DNA from: Amyelois transitella
Taxonomy: Eukaryota; Arthropoda; Insecta; Lepidoptera; Pyralidae
Length of the DNA stretch: 64,000 bases
Direction: 5' to 3'
Assembly (NCBI RefSeq): GCF_032362555.1
Contig: NC_083509.1
Coordinates: forward strand, 7,153,001 to 7,217,000
The notes under the pieces were generated by a model, which was given only the letters and a program-made list of their open reading frames with translations, was not told where the DNA came from and made no database searches. Below are positions 10,778-20,735 of this stretch, piece by piece (the first letter of the stretch is position 1; every line of letters starts with the position of its first letter). Position numbers and translations under genes: made by a program.

Positions 10778-10918
10778 AAGCAGCTGGCATACCCTATGTT
10801 TTTTCTACGTTTCCATACCACCATGGAAAATTGCACTTGTTGAGTATATTTCCTTAGTCACTTTTTACGACATCCATAGAAGTGTCCTATTCTAAAGTTC
10901 CTGTAACCATACAGCACT
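10778..10918 (-). repeat. Remainder of the split short repeat plus a second fragment
   Basis: Bases 10778-10820 continue the decayed repeat that stops at 605. Bases 10848-10918 match the head of the same repeat family again (CCTTAGTC, TTTTTACGACATCCAT, GTCCTATTCT, ending CAGCAC), so two fragments seem to lie next to each other. Confidence 0.5.
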
Positions 10919-10946
10919 TTTACCAAACTTATGATTGAAAATAAGA

Positions 10947-12020
10947 ATATGACAGAGTTGAGAGGAATGAATTGTGGTCAGCACTTTCTATGCATGGGGT
11001 GAGCAGTCTCTTAATACGAGCACTTAAATCCTTATATGAGGAATCGAGTGCTTGTGTCAGGATAAACGGAGCGCACACTGAGTGGTTTAAGATTGAGAAA
11101 GGCGTTAGGCAAGAATGTGTTGCGTCACCGCGACTGTTCAACCTATTTATGGATAGTTTTTTGACAGATTTGAAAGAGTCTGAAAGTGGATAAAGGATGA
11201 ATGAGTTACTCGTCAAATGTCTGCTCTATGCCGACGATCAGGTTATACTGGCATCATCAGCGGAGGAGTTACAGGAGATGGTAAACTGTAGATATGCATG
11301 AAGCTTTAAAAGATAAAGGAATGAAAGTGAACGTAAGTAAAACTAAAACACTGGTTTTTGAAATGGAGAAAGAAATGACAGCATGTAATATTTTGATTGG
11401 AGGAGAAAAAGTTGACCAAGTCAAAGAGTTTGTATATCTAGGATCAAAGTTTACATCAAATGGCAAGTGATATTGAAAGGAGAGTGAACGCGGGGAACAT
11501 GGTGAATGGAGCTTTGCATGCCTTTATGAGCAGTCAGAAACTATCCAAAAAGGCTCGACTGGCTGTGCATAGGGGCGTGTTGGTCCCAACATTAATGTAT
11601 GGGAGTGAAAGTTGGGTATAGCAAAAGAAGCACGAAAGCAGAATAAATGCAGTGAAAATGAGAGCGTTAAGGAGTATGATAGGTGTGAAATTGAGTGACC
11701 GGATAAGGAATAGAAAAGGGTATGTTATGATGGTATGTTAAGCAGCAGCAGACTAAGCAGGTATACAAAGAGAGTGTGGAGGGAAAGGTCGGAGTGGGAA
11801 GACGTAGACGAACGTATTTTGATCAAATTAAGGACGTCCTGGTAAAGGGTCAGGTCAAAAGTACCCGAAACCGCCGAGCTTGCATGAAGAGAGTTATGAA
11901 TGTGGATGAAGCGAAGGAAGTTTGCAGAGATCGTGGCAAGTGGAAAGAGGTACTCTTCTAGCCTACCCCTCCAGGAAAGAGGCGTGATTTTATGTTGGTA
12001 TGTATGTTTGTATGTACATA
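10947..12020 (+). mobile_element. RTE LINE copy A, 5'-truncated and decayed
   Basis: It matches the second half of the reverse transcriptase of copy B, starting at the AYDRVERNELW motif and ending in the GGCGTGATTTTATG terminus with a broken ATGT tail. Several small deletions and in-frame stops separate it from copies B and C; for instance the region after 11290 and that after 11710 are shortened. It is clearly older than the other two copies. I found no convincing target duplication. Confidence 0.85.
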
Positions 12021-12140
12021 AGGACTTAGGTACTTATTTATATTTTTTAACTTTTTGTTATGATTTTTCATGACAACTAAATATTATAGAATTGTAATTT
12101 ATATTATAATGCCGCGTAAGAACAACATACATACATAAAA

Positions 12141-14147
12141 TCACGCCTCTTTCCCGGAGGGGTAGGCAGAGACTACCTCTTTCCACTTGCCACGATCTCT
12201 GCATACTTCTTTCGCTTCGTCCACATTCATAACTCTCTTCATACAAGCTCGGCGGTTTCGGGTACTTTTGACCTGACCCTTTACCAGGACGTCCTTAATT
12301 TGATCAAGATACGTTCGTCTAGGTCTTCCCACTCCGACCTTTCCCTCCACACTCTCCTTGTATATCTGCTTAGTCAACCTGCTTTCATTCATCCTCTCCA
12401 CATGACCGAACCATCTTAACATACCCTTTTCTATTCCTGTAACTACATCTTCTTTCACATCACAACATTCCCTTATCACGCTGTTCCTTATCCTGTCACT
12501 CAATTTCACACCCATCATACTCCTTAACGCTCTCATTTCCACTGCATTTATTCTGCTTTCATGCTTCTTTTGCCATACCCAACTTTCACTCCCATACATT
12601 AATGTCGGGACCAACACGCCCCTGTGCACAGCCAGTCGAGCCTTTTTGGATAGTTTCTGACTGCTCATAAAGGCATGCAAAGCTCCATTCACCATGTTCC
12701 CCGCGTTCACTCTCCTTTCAATATCACTATCATACTTGCCATCTGATGTAAACTTTGATCCTAGATATACAAACTCTTTCACTTGCTCCACTTTTTCTCC
12801 TCCAATCAAAATATTACATGCTGTCATTTCTTTCTCCATTTCAAAAACCAGTGTTTTAGTTTTACTTACGTTCACTTTCATTCCTTTCTCTTTTAAAGCT
12901 TCATGCATACAGTTTACCATCTCCTGTAACTCCTCCGCTGATGACGCCAGTATAACCTGATCGTCGGCATAGAGCAGACATTTGACGAGTAACTCATTCA
13001 TCCTTAATCCACTTTTAGACTCTTTCAAATCTGTCAAACAGCTATCCATAAATAGGTTGAACAGCCACGGTGACGCAACACATCCTTGCCTAACGCCTTT
13101 CTCAATCTTAAACCACTCAGTGTGCGCTCCGTTTATCCTGACACAAGCACTCGAATCCTCATATAAGGATTTCAGTGCTCGTATTAAGAGACTGCTCACC
13201 CCATGCATAGAAAGTGCTGACCACAATTCATTCCTCTCAACTCTGTCATAGGCCTTTTCCAGATCTACGAATGTGCAATAGACTTTTTGACTCTTGGCCA
13301 AAAACTTTTCGGCTATGCACCGCAAGGAAAAGACCTGATCAGTACATCCCATTCCCTTTCGAAATCCCGCTTGAGCATCCCATATTTTGTCATCAGTTTC
13401 ATTCCTGACTCTATTAATCAATACCTTAGCATACAATTTGCCGACGACGCTAAGCAGGCTTATACCACGATAATTTTTGCAGTCCAGCTGTGACCCTTTT
13501 CCTTTGTAAAGTGGCACGATAACAGCCTTACACCAATCTTTTGGTACTCGGCCGCTTCTCCAACACAAATTGAAAAGGCAGTACAACTGACTAGCTACTA
13601 CGCCTTTTCCTGCTTTAAGCATCTCGACCGACACTCTATCACACCCAGCAGCCTTTCCCGCTTTCATACTCTTAAGTGCTTCCACAATTTCGAACATTTC
13701 AATTTCGCCTTCCATCTCATTCTCTTTTTCTTCGCTATAGCAGAAATCTTTCTTATTTCCTTCCTTTTTTTCAAATAAACTTTCAAAATAGTCCTTCCAT
13801 ATCTTTAGTACACATTCTTCTCCTTTCACAACGCTACCATCCTGGCATCTGATCCTAGTCAGCTCTCTGGTTATAGTATTTCCTCGGGCTGACCTTACGG
13901 ATTTCCAGAATACTTTCAGATTTGACTGAAAGTCTTCTGATAGCCTTTTATCAAAATCCTCTTTATACTCTTCTTTCTTTCTAATCACAGCTTTCTTAAC
14001 CAAATCTTTCATTTTCTTATATTCCTTACGTGCTTCATTCACATCTTCATCTATAACCTCTTGCATTCTTAAGTTAGCTTTTGCTGCTAACAAATCCAGC
14101 CATGCTTTCTTCTTTAATCGCACAAGTTCTTGCACATCTTTACTCAT
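12141..14147 (-). CDS. RTE reverse transcriptase frame
   Basis: A 668-codon frame covering the RT and C-terminal parts. It would copy LINE RNA into DNA at a nicked target. Motifs in order: PLYKGKGSQLDCKNYRGIS (about residue 210), FVDLEKAYDRVERNELW (about 290), VRQGCVASPWLFNLFMDS (about 350), the catalytic YADD in LLYADDQVILA (about 390), and a conserved C-terminal block (GHVERM, VGRPRRTYLDQIKD). The initial Met is arbitrary, because in RTE elements this region is continuous with the endonuclease; here it overlaps the endonuclease frame by eight bases in another phase. Protein sequence over its last ~370 residues is identical to copy C. Confidence 0.88.
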   Translation of the reverse strand: MSKDVQELVRLKKKAWLDLLAAKANLRMQEVIDEDVNEARKEYKKMKDLVKKAVIRKKEEYKEDFDKRLSEDFQSNLKVFWKSVRSARGNTITRELTRIRCQDGSVVKGEECVLKIWKDYFESLFEKKEGNKKDFCYSEEKENEMEGEIEMFEIVEALKSMKAGKAAGCDRVSVEMLKAGKGVVASQLYCLFNLCWRSGRVPKDWCKAVIVPLYKGKGSQLDCKNYRGISLLSVVGKLYAKVLINRVRNETDDKIWDAQAGFRKGMGCTDQVFSLRCIAEKFLAKSQKVYCTFVDLEKAYDRVERNELWSALSMHGVSSLLIRALKSLYEDSSACVRINGAHTEWFKIEKGVRQGCVASPWLFNLFMDSCLTDLKESKSGLRMNELLVKCLLYADDQVILASSAEELQEMVNCMHEALKEKGMKVNVSKTKTLVFEMEKEMTACNILIGGEKVEQVKEFVYLGSKFTSDGKYDSDIERRVNAGNMVNGALHAFMSSQKLSKKARLAVHRGVLVPTLMYGSESWVWQKKHESRINAVEMRALRSMMGVKLSDRIRNSVIRECCDVKEDVVTGIEKGMLRWFGHVERMNESRLTKQIYKESVEGKVGVGRPRRTYLDQIKDVLVKGQVKSTRNRRACMKRVMNVDEAKEVCRDRGKWKEVVSAYPSGKEA

Positions 14148-15243
14148 CCACGCATTTTTGTGATTTTTTTCCTTTCCTTCTTCTACTTACACCACACACT
14201 TCAACAGCTACTTTCACAATTCTTTCTTTAAGTTCCTTCCATCCATCTTCAATATCGCTTATTTCATCTAAATCTTCAAATTCATCCTTCAGTCTATTAA
14301 TATACTTCTTACCTACATCCATATCTTGCAAATTTTCCACTTTTACTCTTTCCAAAGCGCTGGTTTGCTCCCTTACCCTGTGCCGCCAGCGATTGAAGAT
14401 ACCCCTTATCCGGGATATCACCAGTAAATGGTCCGAGTCAATGCCAGCACCGCGATATGCACGGGTATCCAGCACTTTGTTCTTCAATCTTTCATCTACA
14501 ATCACAAAGTCTATCATACTTTTTAAAATACCTTCCACTCTTGTGTAGGTGTGGATCTCTTTATGTTGAAACATTGAGTTCGACACAAAAACATCCCACT
14601 CTAGACAAATTTCTAATACACTTCTTCCATTATCATTCACCTTTTCGTCACCAAACGCACCAAGCACCTTTTCATATCCATCACGCTTTACACCCACCCA
14701 TCCATTAAAATCACCTAACATAATAATCTTCTCATTTGGCTTGGTAACTTTCAATACTTCTCTTACACTATTCCAGAACTCCTCGTTTTCGCTTTTTGCT
14801 GATGTTGTACCCCTCGAACCCACATCCCAAGGTGCATAAACACCTAGAACGAAGATCCGAGTGATTCCAACTTTCAGCCTAATCCATAGAAGACGAGGGC
14901 TGACACACTCATACTCATTCACGCACTCAGCCATTCGTGCAGAAAGAATTAGACCGACCCCTTGACAGCCTCGGCTGGTACTGGAAATTCCAGACCAATA
15001 CGCCGTGTAAGGGCCGTGCTGCGTCGCGTCGCATCCTTTCCGCTTCGTTTCATTCACGCACAACACATCCAAACGTCTTTCATCCATCATCTGGCATACT
15101 TCCTCAATCTTATCCTTCATTCCTCCTCTTACATTCATCGTCGCAAAGCGGCTTTCAGCAGACCGCATACCGCTCCCGCCGGGAACGAGACGTGATGGGG
15201 TGCGGACACCATCGCCGCCATTTCTATGCTTTTTAAGGTTCAT
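14140..15243 (-). CDS. RTE apurinic-like endonuclease frame
   Basis: A 367-codon frame encoding the LINE endonuclease that nicks target DNA. Visible catalytic motifs are TMNVRGG near the N-terminus, VLCVNETKRKG with the catalytic Glu, IIMLGDFNGWVG with Asp and Asn, and IDSDHLLVISRI with the terminal Asp-His. All are intact. The frame ends in GKKSQKCVDE just where the RT frame begins one base out of register. RTE proteins normally run through this point without a stop, so a single-base change has probably separated the halves. Confidence 0.88.
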   Translation of the reverse strand: MNLKKHRNGGDGVRTPSRLVPGGSGMRSAESRFATMNVRGGMKDKIEEVCQMMDERRLDVLCVNETKRKGCDATQHGPYTAYWSGISSTSRGCQGVGLILSARMAECVNEYECVSPRLLWIRLKVGITRIFVLGVYAPWDVGSRGTTSAKSENEEFWNSVREVLKVTKPNEKIIMLGDFNGWVGVKRDGYEKVLGAFGDEKVNDNGRSVLEICLEWDVFVSNSMFQHKEIHTYTRVEGILKSMIDFVIVDERLKNKVLDTRAYRGAGIDSDHLLVISRIRGIFNRWRHRVREQTSALERVKVENLQDMDVGKKYINRLKDEFEDLDEISDIEDGWKELKERIVKVAVEVCGVSRRRKGKKSQKCVDE

Positions 15244-15540
15244 AATGCGATTCCCACGAGACGCTAGGGAAAAATTTTGTCCGCCCCAGCAGAGCCCCGC
15301 ATGCCAGGGTAAGGCTAGCCATTACCTGGGGGTCGCCCAACCCCATGGCGGAAGTGGCACGCTCGAGACTAGGCTCGCCCCTAGCCATGCATCCATCGGC
15401 GCGGCAGACCTTAGATTGGCAGGGATTTACATTAAAGAGGAATCCCAAGTCTATCCCTTAGTCGGCTCTTACGACATCCGTGGGAAAGAGATGGAGTGGT
15501 CCTATTCTTTTGTAATGGTGCCGGGAACCACACGGCACCA

Positions 15541-15800
15541 TTACAAAAGAATAGGACCAACTTCCATTAAGAACAACTTCATCTCTTTCCCATGGATGTC
15601 GTAAAAGGCGACAAAGAGATAGGCTTATAAACTTGGAATCTTCTTTTAGGCGATGGGCTAGCAACCTGACACTATTTGAATCTCAATTCTACCATTTGCC
15701 AAACAGCTGAACGTTGCCAATCAGTATTTTCAAGACTGTTGGCTGTGTCTACCCCGCATGGGATATAGATGTGAATTTATATAAGTATGTTTGAATGTAG
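15541..15800 (+). repeat. RTE-derived short repeat, head-to-head with LINE copy B
   Basis: It shows the full set of family blocks: ATTACAAAAGAATAGGACCA head, CCCATGGATGTCGTAAAAG, CTTTTAGGCGATGGGCTAGC, AATCTCAATTCTACCATT, CAAGACTGTTGGCT and the 3' terminus CTACCCCGCATGGGATATAG. Its start is shared with the head of copy B on the other strand, making a palindrome centred near 15528. Confidence 0.8.
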
Positions 15801-15994
15801 GTATGTTGTAATTTATGAAATTAAAATAAATTCCAAAATCTTCCCAGTCACAGAACTAAATCGGGGAAACAGGGGGTGGTTCAGGTGGGCACAGCATACA
15901 CTAGGATCGGAGGTAGCCACAGCGAAAAAATGTGAAGGACAAAAAATCTAATTGTGAATAATTATAGGTTTATTATGTTGTTGTTATTATGTTA

Positions 15995-17124
15995 TGACAG
16001 AGTTGAGAGGAATGAATTGTGGTCAGCACTTTCTATGCATGGGGTGAGCAGTCTCTTAATACGAGCACTGAAATCCTTATATGAGGATTCGAGTGCTTGT
16101 GTCAGGATAAACGGAGCGCACACTGAGTGGTTTAAGATTGAGAAAGGCGTTAGGCAAGGATGTGTTGCGTCACCGTGGCTGTTCAACCTATTTATGGATA
16201 GCTGTTTGACAGATTTGAAAGAGTCTAAAAGTGGATTAAGGATGAATGAGTTACTCGTCAAATGTCTGCTCTATGCCGACGATCAGGTTATACTGGCGTC
16301 ATCAGCGGAGGAGTTACAGGAGATGGTAAACTGTATGCATGAAGCTTTAAAAGAGAAAGGAATGAAAGTGAACGTAAGTAAAACTAAAACACTGGTTTTT
16401 GAAATGGAGAAAGAAATGACAGCATGTAATATTTTGATTGGAGGAGAAAAAGTGGAGCAAGTGAAAGAGTTTGTATATCTAGGATCAAAGTTTACATCAG
16501 ATGGCAAGTATGATAGTGATATTGAAAGGAGAGTGAACGCGGGGAACATGGTGAATGGAGCTTTGCATGCCTTTATGAGCAGTCAGAAACTATCCAAAAA
16601 GGCTCGACTGGCTGTGCACAGGGGCGTGTTGGTCCCGACATTAATGTATGGGAGTGAAAGTTGGGTATGGCAAAAGAAGCATGAAAGCAGAATAAATGCA
16701 GTGGAAATGAGAGCGTTAAGGAGTATGATGGGTGTGAAATTGAGTGACAGGATAAGGAACAGCGTGATAAGGGAATGTTGTGATGTGAAAGAAGATGTAG
16801 TTACAGGAATAGAAAAGGGTATGTTAAGATGGTTCGGTCATGTGGAGAGGATGAATGAAAGCAGGTTGACTAAGCAGATATACAAGGAGAGTGTGGAGGG
16901 AAAGGTCGGAGTGGGAAGACCTAGACGAACGTATCTTGATCAAATTAAGGACGTCCTGGTAAAGGGTCAGGTCAAAAGTACCCGAAACCGCCGAGCTTGT
17001 ATGAAGAGAGTTATGAATGTGGACGAAGCGAAAGAAGTATGCAGAGATCGTGGCAAGTGGAAAGAGGTAGTCTCTGCCTACCCCTCCGGGAAAGAGGCGT
17101 GATTTTATGTATGTATGTATGTAT
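15995..17124 (+). mobile_element. RTE LINE copy C, fresh 5'-truncated insertion
   Basis: Flanked by a perfect 12-bp direct repeat GTTATTATGTTA (15983-15994 and 17125-17136), so it is a true target-primed insertion. It starts at the YDRVERNELW codons and runs open to the natural stop at 17102, then a 3' end with (ATGT)4-5. Its 370-odd residues are identical to the corresponding part of copy B, so both derive from nearly the same active source. It lacks the endonuclease and the first half of RT, so it is dead on arrival. Confidence 0.92.
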
Positions 17125-17136
17125 GTTATTATGTTA

Positions 17137-19494
17137 CTTCTGATCATCGCAAAGCTTCAATTTCTATAACGTAGGTTAGAGATTTTTAAAACAGGATTTT
17201 AGAGGGCAGTAGCCGCCCGCAAAAAAAAGATATAAGTAGGCATACCTACCTACTTAGGTTTAACAAATGGAGAGACACAAAATTGAGCAAGCGGAGCTTT
17301 AAACTGTGTCAATAAAAACTAGGATAGGTTTGATATTGTTATCTACGTTTAAATTTATTTATGCTTTACAAAGTTATGCTTAAAAGTGATTATGGTTGGA
17401 TACATTAAGCTTTAAATAGATATCGTAAACCTTTATGCAAAAGGACCAAAGTTTACATATTTAAAACTATTTTTATAGCTCGTAACAATCGTGTAGGTAA
17501 GTAATTTTTTTGTTTAAAGTTCCTAACGCCCATTTTCATAAATCTGGGCTAGATATTTTTTAAAGTATTACCTATTACTCAAAAACTTCAGTTTAATTAA
17601 AAAAATTTGTATCTAATATTCAAAACAAATGAGAAACAATAAAAAGACGTTGGGAGGAGATGGTTTTAAGACTTTCTTTTTTTAACGGAGGGGCCGGGGG
17701 GTATTTATTTGATAATCATAAGTAAAAATAAAAATCTTAAATTTTTATGTGGAATTATTTCGGTTTTCCTTGTTTAAATATTACAATTTAGAAACCTACC
17801 TACCTAGAAACATTCATCCATTAGTTTCATTGTTAGTTGACACAAGCCTATTGCTCGACAAAAATATGAGTCATAAACACGAGACAATAGAGCTTGTTTT
17901 AACAATCTGGCGTCGTTGACGCCTTTTCGTCGACTACAGTTGGCGAGTGCGGTGTGGGTGGTATTTGGGGTGATGCAAGGAGATTGAAAATTGAACCTCT
18001 AAGGGTGGTGTCTGTTTTTCATTCATTCGTTTTGATACATCATTCAAAGATTTGTAGTTTAAAATTTCTAGCTTAGTGGAGGGTGTGTGATGTGTGTCGT
18101 TGACGATTTTTCCGTCGACGCAACAAGACCGTTTATGGTCATTCGTAAAGTAGTTGATAAATCACTAAAGTTTTCGACTAGTTTACATTGTCGACGGAAT
18201 CACATGTAAACACGTGAATTATAGCCTACTCCCGTTATAGGTGATTGGTTTGGTACCCAGAAATGAAGGCGTTCACGAGTAAATTAGTTTATCATTCAAC
18301 CTTAAAATAGCGTAGATAGAGAAAACTCTGTCAACGAGTCATAGGTAGTTAGTTCATGACATCTTTACTAATATTATAAAGCTCAAGAGTTTGTTTGTTT
18401 GAACGCGCTAATCTCAGGAACTACTGGTTCCAATTGAAAAATTATTATGTGTTGAATAGACCATTTATTGAGGAAGGCTTTAGGCTATATTACACCACGC
18501 TGCAACTATTAGGAGCGAAAAAATAAAAGAAAATGTGAAAAAAAACGGGGAAAATTATTTATCCTTGATGGCTTCCGTGGCGTGCGCTGCGAAAACGTTT
18601 CAAGATACTAAAAATACAGGGTGACTTCAAATTCACCTGCATAAATTTAACTGTTAAGTGTACTATCTAAAGGATATTTAAAAACTTTAAAAGAAAAATA
18701 TCGGTTCAAATTTCAGAAAGTACGAAAAAAATAAAAGTATCAAAATCCACGATCCTAAATACGTCATACCACCCAGGCCGGCGGAAAAGCGACGCGTAAG
18801 ATTCAGAGGTCAACGACCAATTTATTCAGCTGAGCGACCTCGACAACTCTGTACTTTACTAGATCTTTATACTAGAAAAATAATTTATTTTTCAGACATT
18901 TATTTACATGTTTAGTTTTAATTTCTTTTTGTAGTATTGGTCTTTAATAAAGCGTGTGACGTAGTTTTTGAGGGTTTTTTAAATGTGAAAATGATGACGT
19001 TTAATTTAAATAAAAATAGGCTCAAACGGCTCATAAGCTTGGGTATAGTCTTTGTTTAAAAGGATGCAGTTGTTTTAAATGTCACCCTATACTGTATATG
19101 TATGAAAGAATTATTCCTCTTGAAATAATTTAAAATAATGACCACCACACTATTTGTCTATCTTTTAAGATTAACTCACTAGAACCGTTTTTATGGTAAT
19201 AAAATTTGGTTATTTGCGTGGACTAAGAACAGTCTGGAGAATGACGTTAGGTAGGTACTTTTTGTAAATGCCACAAAGACTAATTCCTGTGGGATTTGAG
19301 ACTCTTTCACGCGTACGAAGTCGCGGGCTACAGCTAATTTGAAATATACTGACTGTTCGTTTATTTTGTTAGTTTTGTTACTTCATTGGGCGATGGACGA
19401 ACAGTATAAAGATACAGCACCTACGGTAAGGTCTGGTTATGTGTCGTTTTATACCTACATAATGCAATGAAACTTCGTCAACGCCCGCACAATG
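17137..19494. other. Gene-free intergenic stretch
   Basis: No coding frame with recognisable content. Two imperfect copies of GTCGTTGACGCCTTTTCGTC lie at about 17912 and 18097, roughly 185 bases apart and in direct orientation. From about 18363 to 18500 it resembles the common lepidopteran interspersed repeat that opens ACTAATATTATAAA and contains a run of TTTGTTTG; only its first part is recognisable. Confidence 0.4.
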
Positions 19495-19499
19495 TTTTC

Positions 19500-19912
19500 C
19501 AAACACATCACAACATTCCCTTATCACGCTGTTCCTTATCCGGTCACTCAATTTCACACCCATCATTAATGAGTAATACAAATATAAATAAATATAAATA
19601 TATACGGGACAAATTACACTGATTGAGTTAGCCTCGAAGTAAGTTCGAGACTTGTGTTACGAGATACTAACTCAACGATACTATATTTTATAATAAATAC
19701 TTAGACTATAGATAAACATCCAAGACCCAGGACAATCAGAAAAAGTTCTTTTCTCATCATGCCCTGGCCGGGATACGAACGCGGGACCTCCGGTGTCACA
19801 GACAAGCGTAGTACCGCTGCGCCACAGAAGCCGTAAATATTATAACCCAGCGTTATAATACATATTATAACCCAGCGTTAAGGTACTCCACCTTAACGCT
19901 CTCATTTCCATG
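19500..19912 (-). repeat. RTE LINE fragment split by a tRNA-type SINE
   Basis: Bases 19500-19566 encode MMGVKLSDRIRNSVIREC in the LINE frame on -. The next LINE bases (CCTTAACGCTCTCATTTCCA) reappear at about 19891-19912. The intervening 19567-19890 is mainly a SINE, so an already truncated LINE scrap was the target of a later SINE insertion. Confidence 0.75.
19567..19833 (-). mobile_element. tRNA-headed SINE, full-length copy
   Basis: Reading on -, a tRNA-like head (GGCTTCTGTGGCGCAGCGGT box A and a decayed GTTCGTATCCCGGCC box B) is followed by a body with GCATGATGAGAAAAG and CTTGGATGTTTATCTATAG, and the tail block GAGTTAGTATCTCGTAACAC through TTGTCCCGTATATATTTA. The same arrangement occurs at 48582-48840. 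Confidence 0.85.
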
Positions 19913-20011
19913 AAAATAAAATCTTTACCCAGGCTTAATGCCCATCTCTTTTTAACATCAGTTCGACGAGCGGCAGCAAGAGCGATGTTTGTTTGTTCCT
20001 TTCGTTGTCGT

Positions 20012-20175
20012 TGTTAATATTTTTATTTCTCCGCAAACGACTCTCGCGATGTTGATGTCATTGCGCGTAACGAAACAACTTTGAGGGATTATTCGACAAC
20101 GGAAATAAAATTCCGTGTGGTACAATAGAATTGTACTACTTTAGAATAGTAGAATATCTCTCTCCCATAGATGTC
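20012..20175 (+). repeat. Unclassified repeat, inverted partner at 23228-23350
   Basis: It contains TTTCTCCGCAAACGACTC, CGCGATGTTGATGTCATTG, AACTTTGAGGGATTATTCG and ATAGTAGAATATCTCTCTCC. The reverse complement of the same blocks in the same order lies within the second Api5 intron. No coding content. Confidence 0.65.
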
Positions 20176-20189
20176 GTAAGATATCTACA

Positions 20190-20735
20190 CTAATATTATA
20201 AAGAGGAAAACTTTGTTTGTTTGATTGTAATGAATAGGCTCAAAAACTACTGGACCGATTTTAAAAATTCTTTCACCATTCGAAAGCTACATTATCCACG
20301 AGTAACATAGACTATATTTTATTTTGGAAAAAAATAGGGTTCCGTAATATATTTGGATTTTTCGGACACAAACTGAAAAAAATCAACCAAAAAGTTATTT
20401 AAAAATCTTGAATTTTTTTGGTCTACATTTAAACGCGTTTTTTTATTAAATCCTTATCAAAATAAATAATTTCATCAATAAGTACAGTTTATGTAGATAA
20501 TATTTGGTCTTTGAATAATTATAATTGGACGTTTGGTTTTGAAGTTGTGGTGAAATTAAAATATTACGATTTCTGTTGCACGGCCCGGGACTGCAGGCAA
20601 AAGTGACACTTTTGCCGGGAGCAAGACTTAGTTAGCCGCTTTGCGGGCGGTCCTTTAGTTAGTTTTAATAGAGATATATTTAGTATCGGCTGTGCATCCG
20701 TGCGAAGCCGGGGCGGGTCGCTAGTTGGATAATAT
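20190..20735 (+). repeat. Lepidopteran interspersed repeat (non-autonomous, class uncertain)
   Basis: Opens ACTAATATTATAAAGAGGAA with TTTGTTTGTTTGATTGTAAT, continues with CTACTGGACCGATTTTAAAA and closes GTGCGAAGCCGGGGCGGGTC then CTAGTT. Repeats with this opening and a CGAAGCCGCGGGC-CTAGT close are common in Lepidoptera. I cannot tell whether the family is Helitron-, LINE- or transposon-derived. Confidence 0.5.

Larger units (their letters stand above)
12121..15540 (-). mobile_element. RTE LINE copy B, nearly full length
   Basis: An ~3.4-kb non-LTR retrotransposon on the - strand: 5' untranslated head (about 15540-15244), endonuclease frame, reverse transcriptase frame, and a 3' end GGCGTGATTTTATG followed by (ATGT)n at 12136-12123. 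The tail microsatellite and endonuclease-RT organisation fit the RTE clade, whose host-annotated relatives are often mislabelled craniofacial development protein 2. The head contains the GTGCCGTGTGGTTCCCGGCAC hairpin at its extreme 5' end. The coding part is split in two by a one-base frame change, so this copy probably cannot move by itself. Confidence 0.9.
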
